A stretch of DNA of 64,000 nucleotides from Paguma larvata (GCA_030068075.1 CM057826.1:49444558-49508557); one strand, 5' to 3'; shown: positions 11,239-23,314, counted from the first letter of the stretch. Notes: generated from the letters alone by a model not told the origin. Program-made: numbers and translations.

Positions 11239-13024
11239 CTGTGGGGAGATTGATTTCCAATGTGTCAGAGACCAGGCTAGTTCTCAGTTTAGAACTCTCA
11301 CCAGTGGGTAATGAAGGCATTTAATGGACAGCTATGGTCAGCTTACATGATAGACTTTCTCTGAGAAACTAAAGGTCAATGACTTCATCCCTCCCTAAGA
11401 ATTCTTAGGGGCATCTAAAAAGTATGTGCCTTCTTCAGTCAGTGAGATCTGGTTTGAAGTAGGCACTCACCATTAGTTGTTTAATGACTAGGTGGTTAGA
11501 GGATGAGGAGCTCTAGTGCCTCTGTCCAGAGTTTCTTGACACCCCTCAGATCTCTATGCCACCAAGGGCTGCCACTCACTTCCACATGTATTCTGACCCA
11601 TTGTTGATTACTGTCCACTGATTTGATACCTAATATCTTTCAAGTGCTTTCTATGTGTCAGATCCTGTTCTACATCCTGAAGATGGCAGTAAGCAGAAAA
11701 AACTCCCTAGCCTTGAAGACCTCACATTCCAGTAAACAAGAAATATATATCAGGCACTGAAAAAGAAAAATCAAGAGGGTAGAAGGTGGTGGCTGGGAGG
11801 GACTCTTTTATAAATGATGACCTTTGAGCAGAGTCCTGAAGAAATGAGGGTGTGAACAAGAAGTTATCTGTGGGAAGAGGAGCATTCCGGGCAAAGACTC
11901 GGCAGTAGGAATGGGCTGGGTATTTGAGGGGTAAGAGTGAGCAGGCCCGGTATGAATGAGCAGGAGTCGGCTAGGAGATGAGGCCAATTGGGGAGTCAGG
12001 GTTCAAGTCACATAGGGCCTCATTTGCTGCCATAAGGACTGTGGATTTGAGTGGATTGTGAAACCATTGGAAGGGTATGATTCAACTCACATTTAAAAAA
12101 GGATTACTCTACTGAATGAACGAATGAATGAACTAATGACTGAAAAAAGTTCACCTCTAAGGGGACAACAAAACACCCTCAAATATTATAAGAAATTGAA
12201 TGTAATTGGAGCTTCATCAAAACAAACTGCAACTTCATGTTTTCATCAATCATAATTTCTTAAAGAGTTAGAATTTATTCATCCTTTTATTCCTTATTGC
12301 CCTTTTCTTGTATGTGTCTCTATGCTTTTGTGTTTTCTTCTTTACAGTTGGGTTTTTTCCTTCTCAATCTATTTGATGCTAAAACACTAACCCATGGTTT
12401 CTTTTTCCCTGTGCTTGGGGCTTGACAGGTTTCTGTAGTTCTCTGAGCTATTTTATCTTCTTCTGTTCTCAGGTCATTAGGATTTTACCTGATCCAGGTA
12501 CACTTGGATCACTACTGTAATCTTACTCTTAAACAGAAAAGCCTGATAAATATTTTTCTCCACCATTACCTGGGGGAAAGTTTCTTTCCACAAGGAAGGG
12601 CTGGCCCTGACATTACCCCAAATGTGAGTACTTTCAAAGACCCACAAGAAAGCAAGGACCATATTCTCATCTTAGTTCAGTTAGTTCTTTCCTGGGTCCA
12701 GCACTGATTTTTCTTTTTTTATTTTTTAAACGTTTATTTATATTTGAGAGAGAGAGCGCGAGCATGATCTGGGGAAAGCAGAGAAAGGGAGAGCAGAGAG
12801 AGAGGGAAGCACAGAATCTGAGGCAGGCTCCAGTCTCTGAGCTGTCAGCATAGAGCCTGACATGGGGCTTGAACTCATGAGCCATGAGATCATGACCTGA
12901 CCCAAAGTTGGATGCTTAACTAACTGAGCCACCTAGGTGCCCCCTGATTCTTCTTTATTTCACAAAATTGTGTGAGTATTGGCCACAGGTCTTCTTGAGC
13001 CCGTAGTTAAGGAGCGCTTCCTAC
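11239..13024. other. ATP10B intron 7
   Basis: 1.8 kb between exons 7 and 8, with one CAN-SINE at 12718-12943. The segment around 11630-12080 resembles an old repeat (tctatgtgtcagatcctgtt, cctgaagaaatgag) but I could not assign a family. Confidence 0.55.
12718..12943 (-). mobile_element. CAN-SINE (feline type)
   Basis: Reverse orientation: T-rich tail, (GA)n/AGAGAG stretch, then the tRNA-derived head ending aactgagccacctaggtgcc. Target duplication visible: ctgatttttctttt before, ctgattcttcttta after. Confidence 0.93.
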
Positions 13025-13152
13025 CTGGAGCAGGATGATCATTGTAAGGAACATGTAAAAGCCCCCAAGGGCAAGGGGAAGGAAGTTGCCCTTGGCATCT
13101 GGAACATCAAAGGGAGGGTGTTCTTCAAAAGTTCCATTCCAGAGACTGTGAC
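13025..13152 (-). CDS. ATP10B: ATP10B exon 7: lumenal loop and start of TM4
   Basis: The exon encodes Gly334 to Gln376: [30 protein letters not shown] and [12 protein letters not shown]. The first part is the lumenal TM3-TM4 loop, which in P4-ATPases contacts the CDC50 subunit. An Asn-Gly-Thr sequon lies in it (N339). The last part starts TM4. The acceptor is cctctcag|GT and the donor CTCCAG|GTAGGAAG. Length is 128 nt, ending in phase 0 so that TM4 continues directly with VLIPISL in exon 8. Confidence 0.94.
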
Positions 13153-13539
13153 CTGAGAGGAGGCAAAATCAGAGATGAAGCAGAATCCTTACTTAATTCT
13201 AAACTGGTCTATTATATCAGCTCTTAATTTATTCCTGGAAATGAGTGTGCTTTGGAGGAGCCCATCTTTATTCTTTACAGCCTAGTCCTAGGGTGTGAGT
13301 ATTCATCTAAAATGGTCCTTCACATAACCTACATTTCAATTTCTTGATAGACAATTAAGTCCATTTTACCTGGAGGAGATTAGCATGGGGATTACCTAGA
13401 TTTTGATGAAGGCCTGTTATATAGGGATTAGAAAGAGAAAAGGGGACACAGTTATTTTTAGTTGTGTGGCAGAAAGTGCATGTTTGGGGATCTTAGCAGA
13501 CCTGTACTCTGGCCCCTCTCCTTCCCCCATGCACATACA

Positions 13540-13605
13540 CATCCATCCATCTACACATCCACCCTTTCACAATCCATCCATCCATCCACCCACACACCTA
13601 TCCAT
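13540..13605. repeat. Imperfect (CATC)n simple repeat
   Basis: Interrupted runs of catccatccatc and catccacccacacac. Confidence 0.85.
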
Positions 13606-15319
13606 TTATTAATTCAGGAAGGAATTGATCTCAGCTCTGGTCTTTAAAGAGATGCCTAACAAGCTAGAGGCCAGATGTAAAGGGTGAAATCCCAAAGAGT
13701 ATGAGAGGTACTACTTAGAGCATGGAATGCTACAAGAACTCATGGTAACATCTCCAAATGCACAGTGAGCCCCGTTTCCTTGTCTGCAGAAAGGGATAAC
13801 AACATCTATCATTTGAGGAAGTGCTTCAGAGCTCTCGGATTCTCAGTGTTCTCATCTGCCAATTAGTAATAAACCCTCCTCTGTAGGGTTATTGTGAAAA
13901 TAGACTAACCGAATGTGTATAATTCTCTCAGCCTCAGGGTAGGAAATACAGAGGATTAAAGATACAGGGGATGATACCCTGTCCACAAGATGGTTCTTTG
14001 CCCAAGAGGTTGCAGACTGGGCCCAATGCCATTATGGCAGAAGAAAGGAGAGTTACAGATGTGAGGTTATTTGAAGGTAATTTTATAGAGCAAATGACCA
14101 AGGGCCAAATACATGGCTCAAAGTAAGGACCACTGGTCTTCAGGGGAAGTCAGGGGAGTCTGCATAGAGGAGGAGGAGGCCTTGAGGGGTCCTGCAGAGC
14201 AGGAAGGAGGGTGTCAGCTGATTAAGAAGGCCTGAGGAGGGCATTATGGGCAAAGAAAAAAGAAACACTATGTTGACACAATTCAAGTAAGCAGGTGATA
14301 GAGAACTCTGGAAATGGCACTCACTTGAGAGCTTTCATAGCAGGGGCTGAGCTTTAATTAGGCACCACAAGAGGCCTGTCACTGTGTATGAGTCTTGATT
14401 CACAGACAGCATACAATTCTGCCCCTCCCTGTTACTTCTACTCAATTTATTTATTATTTTGGGCCATCTGCCAAGCAGATTCAGTTTGCCTATACCTTAT
14501 CTCACTGTGTGACCTTTTAATCATTAACTTCCTTACTCTGGAGACACAGTGGGATGATCTCAAATGTCCTTTCCAGCTCTGACATTCCCTGAAAAACCTA
14601 TTCTGAAGCAAAGCCAACAGTTCCGGCAGTGTCTCTGAAGGCATGAGGTGGGCACATGGGGATGGTTTTGTTTGCCTGCTTCCCTGGCCCTCCATATGTT
14701 CTCCTCCCAGCTGTGGGTGACACTTACCTGGAGTGCCATTAGACCCAACTGGGAAGTGCATTAGCTAAAAACTGCAGGTTACTCACAAGGCTAAATCCCA
14801 TTGTCCTCACGATGGTGGCACACAAAAATCTCTCTGAGCTCTAGGAGGTCTTAGCCTTTCAGGCACAGACTTCCAAGAACAGTGATGGGCACAATTTCTG
14901 ACCAGCGCAAGTAAAGAGCAAACACCATTGCTGCTCACTGGTTTGGGGTCAGCAGGGGGTTCTGGACTCAGCACATAAGTATTTCCTTTTGAATGTCTCT
15001 GGTTCTGTTTGGGGACTTCTTTTAGGGTCTTGAGAAGCATTCTTAGAGAAAGTGAGTAAGAGTAGGTATCCCTCTTTGCCTGCCCTCTGAGAATTAACTT
15101 AAATGGCTCAGATTACTAATGTCTCTATCTCCTGAAGCTTTTCACACTCAGCATTTATAGAACTTGGTCACAGCCTGGTTCTAATCAGGTCTCCATGCTT
15201 GGCTTTGCTCTTGCCACACTAAACAGTCAAATGCTTCTATGCATAAGATGATTCTTATTTCTATCTCTGTGCTTTGCTTGTGCTGTTTCCAGGGTAAGAG
15301 TGACTTCTTTCTTTTTAAA

Positions 15320-16080
15320 GCTTCCTACCCATCCTGCCTCTTCCACCTACCTCCTGTGATGAACACCCTACTGCATTAAGGAATCAACTCCATCTACCTC
15401 TTCCAGGAAGACTTCCTCCCTTGATGCTCTCATATTACCAATAGTAGGGTGAATAATGGCTTCCCCAAAAGCCCATGTCCTAATTCTCCAGACCCACCAA
15501 TATGCCATCTTTTATGGCAAAGGGGGCTTTGCAGATGTGATTTAAGTTAAAGGTCTTGAGATGGGGAAGAGTATCTTTGATTATCCAGATGGGCCCAAAG
15601 ATGTCGTTATAAATGTCGTTATAAAAAAGAGGAAGAGAGGGATTTTACTACAGAAAAGGGAGAAAGACATGTGGACTGAGACACTTTGAAGAAGGAGAAA
15701 GGAGTCACTAGAAGCTCAAAAATACAAGGGACAGATTCTTCCCTCATAGCCTCCAGAAGGGGTAAGCCCTGCTGACATCTTGACCTTAATTCAGTGAAAT
15801 TAATTTTGGATTTCTGACCTCCAGTGCCATAACAGAATAAATGAATGTTGTTTTAAACTGCTTAGTTTGTGTTATGGTTTTATACGAACAATAGAAAACT
15901 AATATATTACTTGTCTGCAGTCCTCAACGTGTAGGATTGTTATCAATTCTGTTCACGTATTGGACTCCTTCCTGCTAAACTATGAGCTCTTTGAGGACCA
16001 TTCCTTATATTGATACTTTTTTTTTATTCTTTCATGCTGAGAGAGTGCCTGGGTTCAGTTAGTATTTCTTGGAGAAATAA
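15320..16080 (+). repeat. L2 LINE 3' fragment, interrupted
   Basis: Two halves in order: ctcttccaggaagacttcct before the insertion, and aaactatgagctctttgagg plus gagagtgcctgggttcagtt ... ataaac after it. Both are typical of the L2 3' region. The LTR-like element at 15439-15903 divides them. Confidence 0.65.
15439..15903 (+). mobile_element. MaLR-type solo LTR-like element
   Basis: About 465 bp with gggtgaataatggcttcccc, tttgcagatgtgatttaagt, gatgggcccaaagatg, a gcctccagaaggg block, the 3' signature ctgacctccagtgcc, and ttgttttaaactgcttag. These are hallmarks of ancient ERVL-MaLR (MLT-like) LTRs; the exact subfamily is uncertain. Flanked by atattac at 15432-15438 and 15904-15910. Non-coding: no viral gene is present. 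Confidence 0.55.
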
Positions 16081-16293
16081 ACAAGAGATGATATTCCTAA
16101 TATTTAGATTATATAAGCATGTAGATTTCACAAGCATTTTTATTAAATTGATATCCTATTCAAATACATGATAACACTTACTTTTTATTAATTCTATTTT
16201 GTAGATGAGGCAATTGAGGCTCATAGGGCTGAAACAACTTGTCTAAAGAAACAGAAAATTACTGTGGTCTTGTTCTTTACAAACATTCCATAC

Positions 16294-16425
16294 CTACAGC
16301 TCCCACGAGGCACATGAGGAAGAGGATCCCAATGCAGAAGAAGATGTCTGTATTCATGCGCCTCTCGATCTTGCTGCGTTTGTATCTTGGGCCATTGTTG
16401 TTCAGCATAGCTTTCGTCTCATGAC
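16294..16425 (-). CDS. ATP10B: ATP10B exon 6: linker and TM3
   Basis: The exon encodes Gly290 to Val333 plus one base of Gly334. It starts [20 protein letters not shown], the conserved class V linker (most relatives have [12 protein letters not shown]; here Ser is Asn), then [20 protein letters not shown] and VGAV, which form TM3 at about residues 317-334. The acceptor is ttttcttctaaag and the donor GTAG|GTATGG. Length is 132 nt, and both ends split a Gly codon after the first base, matching exons 5 and 7. Confidence 0.94.
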
Positions 16426-17870
16426 CTTTAGAAGAAAATGAGGTAGTGAGTCCTTAGTTTCTGTTTTCCTCTGGCCTGAATCATATCTTTAGCTCTTCTA
16501 AGAGCTTATAAGAGAAGAGATGCTTCATCCTCAACCCTAAATCTTTTCTGCCTCAGGGATATTGCTGAGAACAGCTGTAGAGGCCTCACACAATTTGTTA
16601 CCACGTGTTTTACCGAGCATCCCCTACACACCAGACACTGAGGTGTGCACTGACAGAGCTACTACCTACAGGTTGTATACTGCACAACTTTAGAAACACC
16701 CCTCATTTTGTAGTTATCTTAGATTTGTAGGTTTATTATGATAAATTTCTGCAAATGACAGCAAGCCATCTGGAGGAAGGGCTATTTTTTTCTAAGTTGC
16801 ACAAAGGCACTGTTATGGGCTAATGGTAGGATACAAGGATGAGACAGATGACTCACATTTTGGTGAAAGTATACAAGAAAACAAATAAATAATTAACGGC
16901 TAGCAATAAGTCCCATGAAATAAGCAACGGGCTGGTAAGTAAGAGATGGTGTTAGAGAACATGGTCAGGGAAGGCTTCTGAGAGGAGATGACATATAAAG
17001 GAGACCTTAAGGGAGAAAGAAGAGTTGGGGGAACATGGTTTTGGGCTGTGGACAGTACATGCCAAGACCCTGTGCCAGGACAGTGTCTGAGGCCAGTAGT
17101 TTTCATATGTGTTTCTTAGCCTAAGGTGTTGGTATCACTTGTGCAAGAGTGGCAAGGGCCTCCACCCCAGCATTAACCTTGAGCTGCTCCATGCCTATCT
17201 TGGAGTTCTGCATAAAATTTTGTTCAAAGAGAGGACAACAAATTTGAAACCTACCAATCTCATATAGTCACCTTTGTTCCAGTTGGAAACTGGGAACCAA
17301 TGAGTAGAAGGGACTTGCCCAAAGGGAATGAGCCATAACATCAGAGCCATACTGAGAACCCAGGATTCTGATTCCCATTCTCTTTCTCCTTCCACCAATC
17401 CATGGTACCCAGGACATACAGCTAAGAGCTGAGAGCCAAACTTAGACTTTGTCTTTATACAGAGTCTTTCCTTGGGGGCTGCTAAACTTAACCACCATGT
17501 TGTATTCCTCAGCAAATTAAAAAAAAACACATATTTGCTGTGCAAAATTAAAGAAAACCAACACATCAGCTCCAGCAGTGAGTGACTTTAATGCTGTTTA
17601 GCTGGTTGCCTGGTGGATTTAAAGTGGCAACAGAACAGTAGGAGTGAGCAAACTCTGGGCTTATTAATCAGACTCCAGTCGCTGGAGTTATCAGGGGGAT
17701 AGGTTTCCACAGCACAATGAGCACAGGCTGACTGTACTGATGGCACTGTGGCCTTCATACCTGCTTCAGGCTCACCCCACATAAGGAGTTCTCTGAACAC
17801 CCTTTTCACCCATCTTGCTCCTTTACCTTCTGAGATTCCTCTGTTCTTTTGGAAAATATTGGGCTCACAG

Positions 17871-18130
17871 GGAAGGCAGTATGGTATAGTGGTTGGAGCG
17901 TGGTCTCTAGAATCAGACAGGGCTTGGCCCTGCAGATACTTGACATTGAGTTGCAGGGAATTAATTTCAGGAGACAAATGACCTTGGGTGAATTAATCCC
18001 TTTGTACCTCAATTCCTCATTTGAAGAATGAGAGATAATAGTTGTATGTGTGTTTGGGGTAGGAGAGTGAATTAATATACATAAAGTACATAAATTACAT
18101 CCTTATACACACTAGGAGCTCAATAAATAT
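17871..18130 (+). repeat. MIR SINE
   Basis: gcagtatggtatagtggttg at the start, then the tRNA-derived head, cctcaattcctcatttgaag core and aggagctcaataaatatttg tail, all in MIR order. Confidence 0.8.
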
Positions 18131-18184
18131 TTGGCACACACCTCTACATTGTATCTCTTTCTTATGGAAGGCTCACATTGGCCT

Positions 18185-18375
18185 TTTTTGTCTCTGAGGG
18201 GTGATTTTATCTCCCAGGGGACATTGTGGCAAAGTCTTGAGAAACTTTGGGTTGTCACATCTTAATGGTGTCTAAATGCCAGGGATTCTGCTAAACATTC
18301 CACAGGAAAGCCCCTGACCACAAAGAACAATTTAGAACAAAATTTCAATAGTGCCAAGGTGGAGAACTCCTTGCT
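18185..18375 (+). repeat. MER20 (hAT-Charlie) DNA transposon
   Basis: Contains ctcccaggggacattgtggc, tgctaaacattccacaggaa, aagcccctgaccacaaagaa and aatagtgccaaggtggagaa, matching MER20 in order. Confidence 0.8.
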
Positions 18376-18414
18376 CTAGACAATTAGACTAAAAACACTT
18401 AGTACCATTTTTTG

Positions 18415-18545
18415 CTCACAATTTTTGAGAGCCCAATACATGCCAGACATTGTGTTAAACCCCTTTCACAGACAATCTCATTTGAACCTTATAACCCTAC
18501 AGGGTGGGAACTGTTAGTCCCCTTGTGTTGAAAGCTTAGCCAACA
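18415..18545 (-). repeat. MIR remnant
   Basis: acaatctcatttgaacctta followed by taaccctacagggtgggaac: the reversed MIR core. Confidence 0.55.
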
Positions 18546-19319
18546 TGTTCAGGAACATGCATCCAAGTGAGAGAATTTCACCCCCTGGCAGCCTGACTCC
18601 TCAGAGTCGTGATTCACTCTCTCCAAAATCTGCCCCCTCATTTACCACATCCATCACCCACTCAGAGTTTGCCTCTGATCACACAGAGAAGTGATCAGGG
18701 GTTCTTTGGAGGGGTGAACATTTGGAGGGGAGTTCATCTTTAGTAGGTCCACCAGATGGCATTGAACTCCATTGCCAAAGACCCTAGAAAATAGTTACCT
18801 GAACTGACATGCACAACCAGCCTTCAGCAAGTTAGGTAAAGCTAGCTTTATTGGGACGTTATTATTATTTTTTTAATCTATTTTTTTGACAGTCCCAAAA
18901 AGTGAATCTTGGCATCTTAAATTTTCTTCCATGTCCATCAAAAGTGGAGTTCTATGAATTCTGAAACAAATCAAAGAAAATAACAAACAAGCAAAATATA
19001 TCAAGATGTCCTAGGGAGTGGAAGACCCAGGAAAACATGTTCTGGGATCTTCCAGTGAAGGTAGAGACTCAAGGGAGACTGTTTTCTCTGTGGAAGAAGT
19101 ATGCAGTTGTTTATATAAGAACAGAAATTGATGGAGCACCAACCGTGTGCTGGACACGAAGTAGGAGGGATATGGCAATCTCAAGACTGCACTCTAAGAC
19201 TTCAGATTCATTGTGAGAAGTGCTATCTTTTTTTTTTTCCACTGGAAAGCAAAATCAAAGTAAAAAGGAGAACTAGAGTATCTCAAAATGAATAAAGATA
19301 ATAATAAATGCATAACTGT

Positions 19320-19475
19320 ATATGCAACAAAGTAAAACCCACTGGGCACTCAGTTTGTTAGACACAGTGCTGGGTTCTTTTCCTATGTTGGGTCATTTGA
19401 TCCTATGAGCACTCTGTGATTCTGAGCCAAATGTTCTTCCCATTGCATAGATGAGGAAACTCATCACACTTTTCA
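19320..19475 (-). repeat. MIR remnant
   Basis: gggtcatttgatcctatgag and gcatagatgaggaaactcat: the reversed MIR core. Confidence 0.55.
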
Positions 19476-19787
19476 CGAAAAGGGGGAGTTGTTAAATTTG
19501 ACTCAAGAAACCCTTTTCTTCCTGCCTTTAGTTAGTGTTACAAAAACCATTCGAGGCAAATGAGTATGAATTCCTCTTTCTGTTCAGATGAGTCTTGTTA
19601 GCTTGGAATCTAAATATGTCTCTTGTGGATGGAATGAGCTGTTATGATTCTAGCCTCTCTTTGCTTAGCTAAGAAATAGAAGTTTCTTGTACTGCTTAGA
19701 AATGTTGTGAATTCCCACTAACTGAAGATGGATTTGGAAGGGATAGAAGAGGAAAGATAAGGGGAAGGCACAAAATAAGTCAATGAC

Positions 19788-19894
19788 CTGCATAGATGAC
19801 AATACCAACAGCCATCTTGGTGTTTCTGATGGTGCAGCCTCGAAGCAGAAGACTCTCACTGTCAAAGCCGGTCCTCAACTGGTCAGTATGTTCC
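19788..19894 (-). CDS. ATP10B: ATP10B exon 5: end of actuator domain
   Basis: The exon encodes Met254 to Ala289 plus one base of Gly290: [20 protein letters not shown] followed by [25 protein letters not shown] and [11 protein letters not shown] (split across the next junction) are signature blocks of P4-ATPases between the actuator domain and TM3. The acceptor is cctcatccccag. The donor is GCAG|GTCATTGAC, which matches U1 poorly beyond GT. Interestingly, the first intron bases (GTCAT) copy the first bases of exon 6 (GTCATGAG). Length is 107 nt with phases 2 to 1. Confidence 0.93.
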
Positions 19895-20809
19895 CTGGGG
19901 ATGAGGAAATATGGAGAGTGGTTTGGTGACCTCTCCATGCTGTCACTGGTTAGTGTCACAGAACTAGAAGTGGTAAGTGAACATGATCCCTCTCCTCCCT
20001 CTTTTTTACAAGAGCAGTGGGTATTATTAACTTGGCATTTAATCTCCATGTTCAAGTGAACTTCACTGCTCCTGGGAGTCCTGGTGGGGGCTGGACCATT
20101 ACAAGGGAATTATCCATCCCTCTGGAAATCATCATTTATCCACCTCAAAGCCAGAGCTCTACTGAAAAAGCCTTGGGTGATTCAGCTTTCTCACTCAAAA
20201 TGGTTTTAGGGACACAGTATGGAGGAACTGGCTTGTGGCCCTACAAAGACTATGCTGTGTTCCCTCAGGCAGCATTCCCTGCTCACTCTCACCCCGCAGC
20301 TGGGACCAGATGGCACAAGTTCAACGTGCAAGTCTGTCAACATCAAAGTCACCAGACAGTCCCCACCTCTCACACTGTGCGATGGCAAGGCTTCTCTTGT
20401 TTGGAGCTATATCCCTCACTTGCCTCTCTCCTGCATCACCCTCCTCTTGCTCAGTCTCTCGTGAAATAAACAGACCTCAAGGGAGGTGGGTGGTGGCTCT
20501 CTGTGTAGTGTATGGGAGGCAGCTCCTTAAAGCAGAGAGAGAGCTCTTTCCCTGCTCTAGCCTCAGGTGCCTTGAAGTTTTCCACCTCTCACCAGAAACT
20601 TCTGAGGCCAACCAACACCAGTTATTACTTGGGGACTGGCTCTTACTGGATTCTGATGCCCTTCCTTGGGGATATTCAAGTCATTTAAATATAACTTTCC
20701 AAAATATTAGGGAGAACAAAAAAAATAGTAAAAATAGTAATCTGAACCTGTAGGGCTTTTCTCTTTTTAGTTCTTCAATGCTCCATTCCTCTAGGTCCAG
20801 TTATAATTG

Positions 20810-20985
20810 TTTTCCATTTATGAACTCAGTTAATTATCATGACAACCTTGTAAGATAGGTTATGTTATCATACCCACTTAATAGACAGGGAAACTGAGGC
20901 AAGCTCACAGAGCTAGTAAATGGCAGAATAGGGATTCAAGTCCACAAAGTCTGGCTCTAAAGTGCTATGCTGCTACTCAATATGC
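20810..20985 (-). repeat. MIR SINE
   Basis: Reversed MIR: acaaccttgtaagataggtt, cagggaaactgaggcaagct, cagagctagtaaatggcaga, gggattcaagtccacaaagt in order. Confidence 0.8.
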
Positions 20986-21287
20986 CTTTTAATACAACTA
21001 TTCCTTACGGTGATTATAAACTAAGTTTACTTATATCATTTTATTTGATTCTTAATAGGTCTGGGAAGTTAGTGGGGTGATTATCCTTCCTTGTGAATAA
21101 GATAAAGCCCAGAGATGGTGAGAGATTTTTTCCAAGGCTGCACACCTAGTACTTGGGACATCCTAGGACTCGGGAACCCAGGCCACAGACACTAGCCCTC
21201 TTACGGTTTTCCAACACTAGGATTCCCCAAGTAGTACCCCATTAACTTGCACGGAATCACAGAGTCCCTTCCCTTTGCAATTCTTTT

Positions 21288-21523
21288 TTTTTTAATGTCC
21301 ACTTATTTTTGAGAGAGAGAGAGAGATAGATATATATAGAGAGAGAGAGAGAGAGGGAGAGAGAGAGGAAGGAGCAGAGAGAGGGAGACCCAAAATCCAA
21401 AGCTGGCTCCAGGCTCTGAGCTGTTAACATAGTGTCCAACATGGGGCTTGAACTCATGAACTGCAAGATCATGACCTGAGCTGAAGTCTCATGCTTGACT
21501 GACTGAGCCATCCAGGTGCCCTC
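21288..21523 (-). mobile_element. CAN-SINE with expanded GA/TA tract
   Basis: Reverse orientation, ending actgagccatccaggtgccc. The A-tail side carries an enlarged (GA)n and tatata stretch (21309-21370). Target duplication tttgcaattctttt on both sides (21274 and 21526). Confidence 0.93.
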
Positions 21524-21894
21524 CATTTGCAATTCTTTGGACTCTAACAAGAGAATGTCTCACAGCTTACTTGGGATGAACCAAATTCACAAATCTCAGC
21601 ATGAGGGAGGGTTCTACCTGAACAGATACTCTCTGCCAGGAGCTTAGGCCCTGCTCTGCTGGTCTCCATCTATGCTATCTGTGTGTTTAGAAATAATTTG
21701 TGTTTAAGAGCTGCTGTTTATCTTGTATTGTTCTTATCCTTTCTCCTTTTATACTGTTCCTCATGACATCCTATACAGTCCTGAGAAAATGTGGGTGGAG
21801 AGAAAGCACACACATCTGCCTTCCAAGTAACCTACTTAAGCCTCATTCCAGCTTTGACTGGTTAAGAAGTCACCTTATCAAGCTGGACTCTGTT

Positions 21895-22090
21895 CTGTAC
21901 AACAATGGGAAACACACTGGAGCTGGACTGCAAAGACCTGAACTTAAGTCCTGGTGTTGTCTGGTCTTTGAGCCTATATGGAAAAGTCTTAGATCATCAG
22001 ATTCCCTGTCTGAAAAATGGAGATTATAATACTCGTTTTCTTGGGTAGTTGTACAGATTCAATAAGATGATATTCTGTGTAAGTACTCTA
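21895..22090 (+). repeat. MIR SINE
   Basis: ctggagctggactgcaaaga ... cctgtctgaaaaatggagat ... gtacagattcaataagatga, in MIR order. Confidence 0.6.
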
Positions 22091-22239
22091 AAAGCTGTTA
22101 AAAGGGCATTTATTCACATCTGTTACTACGGCTCTATTTTGGTCTTTCTCTGCATGAAGGCCAGTAGTCTGATGTAGGAGCAGAATTACAGTAAGATTCT
22201 CAGGCCAAACAAAAGCTGAGGCATAACAACTACAACAGC

Positions 22240-22440
22240 ACAGCCACTGTTGAGTGTTTACTCTGTGCTAGTTGTGTTAAGGGCTTTTCATGTGACAAAC
22301 AACTTAATTCTTAGAAAATTCCTACAATGTAGATCTCAGAATCTTTACTTTAAAGATATGAAAACTAAGACCCAGAGAGGCTAATTTACTCAAAGCCACA
22401 CAGCTTGTCAGTGATAAGACCTGATTTCATAACCGGATCT
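22240..22440 (-). repeat. MIR SINE
   Basis: Reversed MIR with agacccagagaggctaattt and aagccacacagcttgtcagt. Confidence 0.75.
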
Positions 22441-22660
22441 GTCAAACTCAAACGTCCCTGTTCTTATCTGGGATGGGACGTGAGCTCTTTTAGAAAACTG
22501 AACTTAATAAGATCACACTAGCTTTTCCTGAATCAGAGTGTGGTCCTGGTTTTGACGTTATTTCACCAGTTGTTAAATTCAACCCTGCAAGATAATTAAC
22601 AACCATGCTGGCAAAAAAAAAAAAAAAGGAAAAGTTTCCCAATTGAGGTTTCTCTAGCAG

Positions 22661-22862
22661 TTTTTAAAATGGTTACTTATTTATTTTGAGAAGGAAAGAG
22701 AGAGAGCACAAGCAGGGGAAGGGCAGAGAGAATCCCAAGCAGGCTCGGCAATGTCAGCTCAGAGCCCAACTCGGGATCAATCTCATGAACCAAATGCTGA
22801 GATCATGACCTGAGCCGAAATCAAGAGTTGGATGTTTAACCAACTGAGCCACCAAGGTGCCT
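22661..22862 (-). mobile_element. CAN-SINE, diverged
   Basis: Reverse orientation with gagatcatgacctgagccga and aactgagccaccaaggtgcc. It ends 115 bases from the exon 4 donor, inside the intron. Confidence 0.9.
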
Positions 22863-22976
22863 CTGGCATTTCTTTATGGTAAGAAGCAAGACACATCCTC
22901 AGGACCCGGATGCTTATCTCTTTGGCCATTTCAAGAGAAAAATGTTTCCAGAAGCACAGGAGAATTAGATACTTAC

Positions 22977-23062
22977 ATATAACCCTTAAATTTGTTGAGG
23001 TGATTATTGGGTTTCTCACATACGATAGTGTTGCAGAAACGTTCGGGTTCAAACTGCACCTT
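22977..23062 (-). CDS. ATP10B: ATP10B exon 4: actuator domain
   Basis: An 86-nt exon encoding residues 226-253 plus two bases of Met254: [20 protein letters not shown] then [14 protein letters not shown] is a conserved class V block in the actuator domain. The acceptor is tctctctctcacag and the donor AT|GTAAGT, close to consensus. It starts in phase 0 after the exon 3 Gln and ends two bases into the Met codon, which exon 5 completes. The exon is too short and too interrupted in other frames to show as a long reading frame, and was placed by homology and splice sites. Confidence 0.93.
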
Positions 23063-23314
23063 CTGTGAGAGAGAGAGCACTATGAGGTTATTAAGTCAGA
23101 GAAATCCAGTTTTAATAGGATCACGAGGAGAGCTAATCACTGTTAGAACCACTGTGAATAGGTAATCCCTGCTTTGTCACACTGTGAGAGTTATAAAATG
23201 TGAGAAGAAAAATCCTTATTAAGAAGGAAGAAGTAGGTGCAATGAAAATGCTGGAAAGTTGGATGTAGGGCAGAGGGACGCTCCTGCCCAGCCCACATTT
23301 CTCTGGCAGGCCTG

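Larger units (their letters stand above)
13153..16293. other. ATP10B intron 6
   Basis: 3.1 kb between exons 6 and 7. It contains a CATC-rich simple repeat (13540-13605), an old L2 piece (about 15320-16080) split by an LTR-like insertion (15439-15903), and otherwise unrecognised unique sequence. Confidence 0.55.
16426..19787. other. ATP10B intron 5
   Basis: 3.4 kb between exons 5 and 6. It holds MIR pieces, a MER20 copy and no recognisable coding sequence; open frames such as 17195-17566 and 17588-17977 (minus) lack any known domain. Confidence 0.55.
19895..22976. other. ATP10B intron 4
   Basis: 3.1 kb between exons 4 and 5, with MIR pieces and two CAN-SINEs. Several overlapping plus-strand frames at 20017-20753 have no recognisable protein and lie in non-repetitive intron. 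Confidence 0.55.

Noticed and set aside
16239..16424. Plus-strand 61-residue frame
   Set aside because: Antisense shadow of ATP10B exon 6.
20017..20753. Overlapping plus-strand frames of 80-172 residues near exon 5
   Set aside because: Several frames are open at once and none shows a recognisable protein; ordinary chance frames in Pro/Ser-rich intron.
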